From contig CP099839.1 of assembly GCA_030062745.1 (NCBI GenBank), forward strand, positions 20,965,324 to 21,029,323: a stretch of DNA of 64,000 bases, in the 5' to 3' direction. Numbering within the stretch: the first letter of the stretch is position 1; every line of letters starts with the position of its first letter. Source of the stretch: Capitulum mitella. Lineage: Eukaryota > Arthropoda > Thecostraca > Pollicipedomorpha > Pollicipedidae. The notes beneath the pieces were generated by a model. That model was given only the letters and a program-made list of their open reading frames with translations, was not told the DNA's origin and ran no database searches. Shown here piece after piece: positions 49,701 to 61,089 of the stretch. The translations under genes and the position numbers were made by a program.

Positions 49701-52700
49701 TTTGTTTTGGAATCAACAAAAACGTTCGTCGCATCCTCTTGTGAACCATAAGGAAAACAAAATTTGGTTGGGAATCTGGAGAAGTTAAGTAAGCAAAATA
49801 GTTCTACGTGGACTGTTAAATAAGCCCTACAGACGCAAACTTAGCGATAAACTCAGCATTTATCTGCCTCGTTTGTTAAATATCGATCAGCTCAGAACAA
49901 TGGCGAATTGTCTTGATTATGAATAACTGCGCGTGAGCCAACGAAAATTTCTGTGGGACGTAAGTCGTTTTGAATTTGTCACCCAATAGCTTAAACCGGA
50001 AATTCCTGTTTGAAAACTAAGATGAAAATTCAGGAGACAAACGAGATGAAGAAGACATATTCCGGCAGAAGCGAATATAGAACGCAAACTAAATATTCTA
50101 TGCGCGCGATTCGCGGTAGTTCTCAAGATGCCCAACTTCCTAAACATATTCTCCATCAGTATTTTTTTATATTAATTCCAATAATGGTGTCCAGGCAGCC
50201 TTCTTGTTGCCACGAATGTCTAATTTGATGAAATAAATGACATTGTTTGTATTTTCGCCACTCATCAAAGTTTCCTCGCCGTTGCGAGACGTTATCTCCT
50301 ATCTAAGTTTTTCATCTTTTATTCAACATTGCTTCTGTTCTATGTTCATCAGTAGTTTTCCATTAAGCAGTAAATACCATGAAATCCAGTAATAACCGAC
50401 TCTCTTTGCCTTTAAGTTTGGACTTTGTTTTTAATTATGGGCAACGTTTCCTTTACACATTTTGCGTTAGGAACGGATGTTTATTGATCTACATCTGTGT
50501 TTTATGTCGGAGGAAAGGCATTCTTAAATGTAAAGGGGTATGTAGGGTTGTTAACACCCTCCCCCTCCCCCGGCGCATTTTTTAGATATCTCCCAAAAGA
50601 ACAAATGCAGCATCCTGAAACTTTCAGCACCACTTTAACTTTAGTTATGCACGTCCTGACAAACCTTTGGAAACCAGGTCATCTTGGTCACGTCTTAATG
50701 ACGTCATTAAGACAACAATGTTTTTCGTTTCGACGTTCAGTCTCACTTCGCCGCTGTGTTGTTGATGCTTATACAATGAATGGTCACTTTGACTTGCATT
50801 GCATATCAGCATGCCCTGACAGTTCAGTATGGAGCACCTCGGACCTCATGCTAGGTCATCTTAGGTCAAATGTGTATTTTCACTTTCCCGGGTCCAGCAA
50901 TAACGCATTTTGGACATTAACTAAATAAACTGATTTTTGGGTACAGCTAGATACATTACGAAATTTTCTTGCAAAAAACTGCACATGAAACTTAAACAGC
51001 ATTTTCTTGCAAAACTGCAGCATTGTTTCGTAGGCCGACCTTGGCAATTTTTTTCCCTTTTCGCAGATTTCAGATTGGCGAGTAAACTTGTGGCGTCTCT
51101 TTGACGCCCTGGATGAACGGTGTGGAAATATCGGCCCTTGCAGCGTTGTGAAGCATTCTTTGTAAATGTACAACATAGGACAAAATGGCTTGTAGGGTCA
51201 TCCAGAGATAGGCGCGGATCCAAGGGGGAGGGCGATGGAGGCGATGGCCTTCTTCGCCCCTGAGGACTGAGAAGAGGCCTGTATGAGCTTCATGTGGTCT
51301 CTGTGGAAACGTGACAGGCTCTTGAAGCAGTCAGGAGGCCTCTGGTAGGGTTAGATGACCCCTGAGACGCATAAAAGGGCCATTGTGCCACTGTAGCTCC
51401 CAAAGTGCCCTTGAGGCCACAACAGGGCGCCGACACGGCAGAATGCCACTGAGACCGCCAGAAGGGCCGCAAGGCCCCTGAAAGAGCAAGGATGATGACT
51501 GAACGCCTATGACGGCCTATGGGCCCCTGGGATGCCAAAGGGACCCCGAATGGGTTTAACGGGCCTGTGTGAAAAGCTGAACGCTCCTGATACAGTCAAA
51601 GGACCTCCGTGAGGGTCGAGGATCAATGAGACCCAGAAACGGCAAGATGACCCCTAAGATGGATAGAAGGGCCCCTGAAATTTTCCAGTGGTCCCTGGGA
51701 CCTGGGAACAAGGGAACAAGGGCCCCAGTACAGCAAAAGGTCCATGAGACCGATGAAGGTGTCAGAGAGGCCCCTGAGACGGCAAGAATTTAAGAGGGTG
51801 CCTGGCACGACATAACGAGACCCTGGCCAGCCAAAGGTGCCCCCTGAACGGAGATACATCGGTGATCTTCTCAACCTCGAGAAGGGCCTCATATGGCCCC
51901 ACTGACTGTTTGGAGCACCTGAGCGGTTCTTGATGCCGTCAGGGGACCCCGGGAAAATCGGGTGGCTCCTGAGACTGTACGATGGGTCCTTACTTGACAG
52001 AGAGCCCCGAGATCGCCAAAAAAGTTGGAGAACTCTTCTGAGGCAAAGGCGATAAGAGGACCTATATGGCGGTATGGGGGCTCTGGATGGTCAGAGGACC
52101 CCCGAGTGTGTTAGGCGGGCTCCTGGCATTAAAACGGTCCCTCTGAGGCTGCCAGGTAGGCACCTGAAGCGCTAACAAAGGCCCCTGATGCGGTTAGAGG
52201 GGCCCTAAGGTTGCCAGACACGCACCATGTAACAGAGGAAGACCCCTGATACGGTGATGGAGACCGCCTGAGACGTTCAGAGGGTCTATGACACTGCACA
52301 GGGACCATGAAATCGCCAAAAGTTTTTTTTGTAACTGCCAGAGGGTCCCTGAGATGGATAAATGTTCTCCGGAAACGACAAAGACACCTAGGGCAGCAGG
52401 GGGTCCACTGACACTGCTAGAGGGGGTCCTTCGAAACTGCTAACTAGCATTCTGTACCAGTAGGAGCCCTGAGACAACCAGGGCGGTCCTTGAAAATACT
52501 AAACCTTGAGACGTCCAGACAGCTCCTAAAACGGCCGAAGGGCCTAGAGTATTGCTAGAGGCGCCCTTGTCACAGAGAGAGACTTATGGAGGGCCCTTGT
52601 TACTTGTAACGGCGGTGTTGTTACTACTTGATGGGCTTCTTAGACGGTAAAAATTCCCCAGGGACGACGGGAGGGAAACAAAGATGGCTTTAGCGTCCCT

Positions 52701-55700
52701 GAAACTGCCAGATGGGTCCCTGAAACTGTCCGAGGTGCCCTGAAACTACCAGAGGAGCGCCTGAGACGCCCCGAGAGGCACGTGAAACTGTAAAAGGAAC
52801 CCAAGCCACTGAAGGGCCCTGGCACGGCAGACGGCCCGAGATCAGTCTGAAAGTGCCCCTGTAAGTGGAAGAGGGAACGTAACATAAGCTTACAAAAAAG
52901 TCTCCAGAAACTACGAGGACGTATAGGAGCTCCTGCACCAGATACGGACGCGACATTTCAAAGAGAGGGAGGGACGTAGCCGCCTAAAATCTCGCCGTTT
53001 TTTGTCATATTTGGGCCATTTGTACCGGAACAAAACACAAAATTTTTCCAAGTAAGGTGGATTTTTTTTCGGATACTTCACATTGTGAAAGCGCATAATC
53101 ACTGAAATGTTTCCCCCGGACCCAGACCATCTTTTTTCCATATCTAAAGAGCAAGAAATGGGGGGGGGGGAGCCAGGAGGGGGCCCGGCGCTGACCATCC
53201 GCCCTCCCTGGCGACATCCTGGATCCGCCCCTGTCCAGATATGTCGGATGTCACTAGCGTAGTCGTGGTGCTTCAAGTTTGGAACTACAGAATTTCCAAC
53301 ATTGCACATACACGGTAACTGGGGCAACTGCAAAGGTTTTTCGTGCACCAGGCTCTTTGAAAGCTTTTTTAGAACATCCGTCCGAAATGGGCCAGAAAGC
53401 ATGTACTGCGGGACATGTTATAATGGACGTCAAATGTGTTCCAACCTGTGACCCTGACATTGCATGACCACGGGTCGGGTGACATTAAAAAATCGAACTG
53501 CTAGAAACATGTTGCCTCTTTAACTTCAGTCTCAGTCTGTTTTGCATTGTGATTAGGTAACTGTGGGGAAAATGATCACTTTTTTATGTTTGACGTGGCA
53601 TGTGACGTCATCAATGACTCAAAATTTAAAAAATGTATGCGTCACAGAACCGCATGGTTCGACGCTATCCACTGAATTGATCGACGCTATTGCGGTTTGA
53701 ATCAGCCGAATCCAGCGACTGGTTCTCGGGATAGATGGGGGGGGGGGCGCTAAAAGCTCCACCCCCACCCAGTCAATGGATGGCGGTGAGATACCCCAGT
53801 CATTGCCGGGTTAATGATGCGGCAAAGTTTAGCCTTGATGTGGATCCGAGGGCACAGAATGTGGGATTACCCATCGATAGTTGCATCTGTTTTGGCCACA
53901 TCCATTATGGCCACGGCGCGGCAATCCGTCAAGTTGATTATGGGGATTGTTGTGACATGATTTCGTTTACGTACAGCCTAAAAAACTGCGTAAAAACAAA
54001 ACGATGCACCTTGGCACAAAGCACACATCGACAGAGAAAGCCCAAATCTTACTTAAAAAAGCGTTGTAAGAGATCAACTGATGCGGAAATGTGTGATGCT
54101 AATTCATATACAGCAGCTGCTCTAGTGAAGTAAAAATATCTCTTCGGCCGCAATCCTGACTCTTTCCCCCTCCCCAGCCTCTTAATGCCTTCTCCACTTC
54201 CTTGATATCAATGTTCACTGTGCTACAGTTTCCAAAACAGTCTCCCTTGAGGAAAGGCCGTATTCCAAGAGGACAATTAGTTTGCCTTTTCAGTGTCGGC
54301 CAAAATCGCTCCATGCGACTGGAGTCCACAAACGTCATGGAAGCTTTTCGACGGGTCCGAATGGGTGGGTAATATCTCCATAGACGCGACCAGAAGGAAT
54401 GGGAGGGTCTTCCCTGAGCTCAGTTGTTTCAAGGAGAAAACACAGTTTAAGTCCAGTTATGGAAGAAACAACATGTCCGATGCTATACATCCCTACAAAC
54501 CACTTTGTTTTTAAACATTGCCACAAAATGGCATTGCAAATCAATTTTAGCGCCTCAGCCTCCGTTAGCACCACCCGTGTAATGCAATAACCTGCCTGGT
54601 AATGCCTATAATGCAATACGCTGCCTGACGCCAGTACTACCAATCCCTGGTCTCATCATATAGACTCAGAAGGCACTTTTCTCCTAAAACCGTCAAAATT
54701 ATCGTCTGGGCTCATATAATACCTCATATAATTTACCGTTTACCAGTGTGGGGCGGTGCACTTCTCACGCAGTTGAAACGAATTCAGAATGCTCGAAATT
54801 TTGCAGCCCGGACAGTTTATGGTGCTAAGCAGAGACCACGTCACACCCGCTTTAGAACCACTTCAAGGATCGAAAACTAATCAGCTGATCTGTGTGAAAG
54901 TGCGTCCGCTTCCTGAACGACCTCGTCGCTCCGACCGCACTGCAGGCTATGTCCGTGCGTCGATCCGACGTTTCTTGCCGTAGCACACGCATGACACATT
55001 CCCACCAGCTGCACTTGCCCAGGGTGCGTCTCTCGTCCGCTCAAATGGTCTTTCCATACAGGTCCGCAACATCCTGGAATCGTCAACAATCGCCAACAGC
55101 CGCCTCCGGCGGCTGTTGGCTGTCGAACACTACTCGTTTTCAAACTCGCACTTCGCCAACGTATGTTACGCCTTTTTATTTCCGCGTAATTCTTTATCAT
55201 AGCTGCTGCATTAATTTCCATACTGGTATGCTGTGCATTTCTTTTAATGTTCGACTGCATAGGACGTAAAGCCCTGAAAACCGACGTCCGCAAGAGTAGT
55301 TTGGATGAATAAATGAAGATAACGATGATGTATTACTTTTTCTAGGACTAAAAAATGTCTCCGGAGCGGGAGAAATATCAATATACTGAAAAAACAATTG
55401 CAACGACATAGACGCCTGTTAATGGACTGACCCACTCGCTGAGCATCTGCTTGGTTACGATGAGAAACTGCTTTTTTGACATTTACCTTTGTCCACCTCT
55501 GACGTTTCAAAGTCGGAGGGAAGTAGGGTTGGCATTGCCTTATCACGGCTGTACAATTCATCTATTGGAAAAGCGGTACAATCTACTAGATCAGGTCTCC
55601 CCATAGGGTAAGGCTTAATTATGACACCAATGGGTTGTGTTGGGAAAATCATCATAGCCTATGAGTCTACTAAGTCTCAGTTGCGAGATAACTCAAAATA

Positions 55701-58700
55701 GGTAACATAGTTGGACCGTCGGCATAGCTGACCGCACCATAGCTGCCCGTACACACTGTATGACTATACAATATAATACAGTATGCAACATATAATATGC
55801 AGTATAATGCAAGGCTATGCGAACATATTACAAACTGTGTTGCTAAATCTGAATAAAGAAATGACAAAGTACTTACACCATTCAACTTACTGTCCAGTCT
55901 TCTACAAGATTATGTGCATTTTCTATGATTTTCTTGGAGCTATGCTTACACTGTCAAATAAACCCTCACCGGACGGCGGCCAATGGGCGCGTCCGCGAAT
56001 CACAGGACATCGTGGTATTGTTTTGTTCCTAATTTCGGTACAGTGCAGCAAATATGAATCCTTTGTTTCTTCATGATTTGCCAAATTTACCAACTGGCAC
56101 AAGGCTCAGTAAGATAAGTCAAGACCACAACCAGAAGCCTATTTGTTCAGGTCACCTAATGGTGTGTAACTCCGTGTCACGGACGCCGTTTATTTCACCC
56201 TATTATTGCGAGCTAGGCCAAAGGCCGAGTGCAATGTGGGGTTGCACATTGCACACTTGTTTGCACACACGCACACACACGTACAAAAATACAAAAATGA
56301 ATAAAACTGAGCAGCTTGGCACGACCTGGCCATGACGAGTTCTGAAAGGTAATAACTTCGTAACCACTGGCCACCAAGTCATGAAATTTTCGCCAGAAGA
56401 TAGGTGCCTTCAGTTCTTTAAAGCTGTGCAGTTGCCTTCGTGGCGTGAAATCTATTTGCCAAATTGGCGTCGAGCGCTTCCTTTTTAGTTATCACTCGGA
56501 CTCAGATTCGGACTCAGGCCCTCTCGTTGAGGACTCGGACTCGGGGTAAGCTTGATTGGACATGAATCTGGCTGGGACTAGGAATCAGGGTTTTAATGCA
56601 TTACTCAGCTTAAGACTCGGAATCTCCAGATCCAGATCAGAGAGATGCTAAACTGCATTCAAACTCGGACTCAAGGTATCCGTGCTTGGATAAGGATTCG
56701 CGATCAAGAACCATTTATACCTCGAAGCCATCATAGCCTTTACATGACATTTGGTGTTGCAGGTATGGTGCAGAAGATTAACAGCTCTTGCTCATCGCAG
56801 GACGACTGCCAACAAGTGACACATGGAGTGTGTAACATCACACTCGGCACTTGCCAGTGCATCAAGACACACCCGATTCCCAACGAGATCACCTGTCTCA
56901 AAGGTAACGTTCGGAACATTACTGAATAAGCGTTCATAAGCTTTACGTTTTCTTTACGAGGGTCAGATATTGGTTCGCCATGTGATGCGAAACATAACTT
57001 TTGCATTCTTCTGGTGTGATTTCAACTGACCTCATCAGAAAAGCAGTTCGTTTTTTACTTCCTTTTTTTCAAATGGAATACATTTGCCTGAAATGGCTAA
57101 TATCTTTATTCCTTCTGATGGGGCAACGGGTGTGTACAACTTTTGTGAGCTTCAAGATTACGTATACCTCAGGCCACGGGTTACGTGAACAGTCCATATT
57201 TGGCCAATTTGGGAAATGCCGTTCTTACGTAAATGTCAGAGATTGCAGGCATCCTAAAATCGAAATACATGGAATGACATTTCCAAGATACACATATCAA
57301 TCTATCTGAGGAAGTGTTGATACAGGTGCAGCCAGGCCATGAAAAAAATGGGCAATTTTTGTTAATTTAATCTCTCGCCTGAGAAGAACGTAGTTGGTAC
57401 CATTCCCCATCCCTCACCTCCATGAGGTCTTTTTTCTAAGGCTGCTGGTGAACATGTGAGGTAACTAGCCTTACATGCGCTCAGGGTGCATTTGATCCCG
57501 TTTTAGGGCAACTGTCATGGTAATTCCATTAACTGAAACTATTTTTTACTTTGCTCGATGATCAGAACAGTGTTCTGTGATAACAAAGCATAGTTATGGA
57601 CACTAGCGGTGTGGTCGAAGATCATAATGATATCTGATCTCTCTTTGGTTTGGCATTACAGACGTTGACATGACAAAAACCCAGAGAAACAAAAACATTC
57701 AATGAATACAAAGACTAATTAGCTTTAAAACCAATTCCTTGCAGAAGCACGGCTTGCAGACCTTTCCGTTTTTGCAATACTACGATGATATTAGAAATAT
57801 ATATCATACCACATCTTACTTGCAAAAATACCACGTTCATATTTTTTGTCTATCCTCAGAAAACTGGAGGGACGTTCTCTTGACCCCTCCCCCTGTCCGG
57901 CGAAGGTTAATAAAAGTAGAAACCACTTGTGCAAGTAACGCATAAATTAGCGCAACTTAACGTTTTCGAGCAAACGAAACAGTGAAGACTTTTGTTACGG
58001 ATCAAATGCTACCTTTTTTTGAAGATAAGTAAAGGCCACCTTGCATACCAAAACAAGGGTCAAAGAACCCATCGGACTATTTTGCCTTCCTAATTTACAG
58101 TCGTGAAATGGGATCATTTGTCAGTGAACTCTTCGCTATGCAAATATATGTATATTAGCCATTGCTGGACGAGAGGGTTCCTACCACCCCCCCCCCCCCT
58201 TACCGACGAGGTTTATACGAGACTGCTGACGAACAGCCCGCGTCTAATTCCCGAAATTTGCAATACCTTACATCACATTCTCTCCGCGTCTTTAAATGAC
58301 AAATTCACCGGTGGGGCATTCCATCACAGATAGACCAGGGTCCAACACCCTCATCCCTCAGGTTTTGTTATAAGCTTGCCTGAGGATTATCTGATACTCC
58401 GAGTCGACCTGTGCAATTTTTAGTTCGATCCGATTTACGGTTTATTTGTTATATTATCTACACAACTAAATTAGCAATATGCATGTGTGTGTGTGTGCCT
58501 GGATTTCTAGCCAAACACACAGCACAGACGGCTGCACCGATAACAGTGAAATTTGCATACACGGCAAAGTCAGCTTTTGTGACGATCCCTCGGAATAAAT
58601 TCATGCCGATCCAACGCCGGTGTCCGTCACGACACGCACGACAAGGGGTCATGTTTTCGGACTTTTATTGACCCTATTCCCGGCAGTGGGCTGAATCCGC

Positions 58701-61040
58701 TCACTCGGGTTTTTCGCTCGCCAGTTCCAGGGTTTTTGGTGCAGCTTCACGAAACTTGGTCACTTTTCGTACCTATTCTTTCCACGTACAGTAACAATAT
58801 TTCGTAATTCTATTTTTGCTCAGGGTCAGAGACAGGCGACGTTTTTGGGAAACACCTCAGGCCATTTTTGGCCCTGTTGAGGGTAAAAGAAAAAACAACT
58901 GGCAAAAATTACTTTTTAAGATAGTGATATGGGTTTATAGGAAAATAGGTGGTCAAATATACAAATGCAATTTCGTTAATCTGAGGTAACTTCACAAGGT
59001 AAGGTAAAGGTCAAAAGTCAGAATTGGGTTTCATTTTGGCGCTATTTTTCCAAATCTCAAACCTGGAATATATATGACGAAAAGTATACCCTGTACCTGT
59101 TTACCAAGTTTCAGGTTGCTATCAGATCGGTTCACTGAGTTATGACCTAAAATGTCAGTGCGCGTACCCTATATCACAAACAGCCGTAAAATGGAATTTT
59201 AGAAATAAATTCAAATGATTGGCAACGTTTTCAAACAATATGACATGCACTAAAGATCATTCCAAATGACTCAAAAGTCATTGGAGGTCATTTAAGGTCA
59301 ATGGTCGTAAGTTGGCCTGATGAACATGTGACCATGACAAATCACCTTTTTCATAACTATGGCACCGCCTTTGCTAACATTATACAAACAGTGTAATACG
59401 ATTTGTACTTTTTCAGTATAACATGACTAGTAGGAACTAAAAAAGTAGTTTCAACTTTTTTTAATTCAGTTTTTAAAAAGCATCCTATTCTCAAAACCCT
59501 GTGAACGCCTATGAATTTTCGGAAAATTTCAGATGTATCGACCAATGGTAAAAGTTCCATCCATAATCTCTCGATTCATGCCGATTCCATCAAAATCGGT
59601 CCATAAACTTCGGAATTATAACAAGTCCAAAAAATCCCCAATTTTGACCTTTTTGCCACCCTATATCCACCTTTTTCGAAACTCCGAGAACTCTTTTTTA
59701 TAAAAATGCAATTTATGTCACGGCAGATCGATTGCCGTTTGTTGCGAGAAATCGGATGTATAGTTCTCGAGATCTCAGGGGGGCGAATCCACCTCCCTTT
59801 GCCGAGAATCGGCCAAACCGTCTAGCCCTCCGGGAATACGGCTAATGAGAAACCTATCGCATATTGCCTCTTGAAAGACGTGAAGCAATGGCGATGAATT
59901 AAGGATCCTCCATTTCATGAGATAGATCATTTACGCCAATAACCAGGGTAAAATCATTTAATGACAAAAACTTCAGTGACAGAACTTGCAACGAAAAAGA
60001 GTCCGAGTGACGCATAAGCGCCACAGATAATGCAAATTAGAGTTGCAATTTGTCTTCCCGCCCAACCCACATATTTAACTGGGTTTGATCAGCGGGCTCC
60101 TTCATGGTCTTTATGTTCGTCAAATAGAAGCGGTTTTTACAGGAAAAAAAGAATATTGTTTGCCCAGGGCACCTAAATTACGAGTGTGTTGCAGGGACCA
60201 GGTCCAAATGGTAAAAGGCCTGGTTTTGGTGAAATGGACCAAGGTGGACCAGGGAGGGACTTGTTGCGGCTTGGATTTTTTAGAGTTCTGAGCCTCCCAT
60301 GTACGAATTCCTTTTGAGATGCATTTCAGATCGTTGGAAAGGACTTTTTTAGCTGAACGTAACTAGATGTGTTCATCCAGGATCCGCCACCGTGTACAGG
60401 GTGCCCATGACAGTAAATGCATGACATTACATCCGCACCGGCTGCCTTCGGCAGTCTCCAGCGTCACCTCACGCACATCGTTTTTCAAACACTTGAAGCA
60501 TCTGACATTGTGATTGCCAGTTGGCGTTTGAATGCGTGCGTTTTATGTCACCTGACAACCAACTTTGTATCATCGCTTTTGTAATCATGACGAATGGGCA
60601 GAATAGCCACGGCGTGGGCGCCTCAAATACATGCATGCATATATTCATGACACCTCCTAATATCTTCAAATGAATTTCATTGCAGTCGTATGGACGACTT
60701 CGACTGAAAGGCAAAGTTGCCGCCGAATCTCATGCGCATTAATGGTCTAACGATTAATCCTACTTACATGCGGTGTATTTCGCGACAAATCCATTGGGGG
60801 GCCGATTCGGCCCTACCCCGCCCCCTTCCCTGATACCTGCTGATCTACTGCACCGCTCTCGACGTGACGGGACTGGAACAAAAGCTTGTGGTGTGAGCTA
60901 ACATTCTGTATAGGCGAAGCTATTAAGAAATGCTAGTGGCGCCTTCGGAGGAGCAAAAAAGGGAAAACGGCCGATTTCGTCTTCTGGTATCCAGCACTCC
61001 AAGCATCTTGACCCTGATGTCAAGTTTATTACCTTGAGCT

Positions 61041-61089
<49 letters not shown>

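Noticed and set aside
52640-52956. Minus-strand frames of 80-90 codons inside element D
   Set aside because: Repeated VSG-type words come from the degenerate minisatellite.
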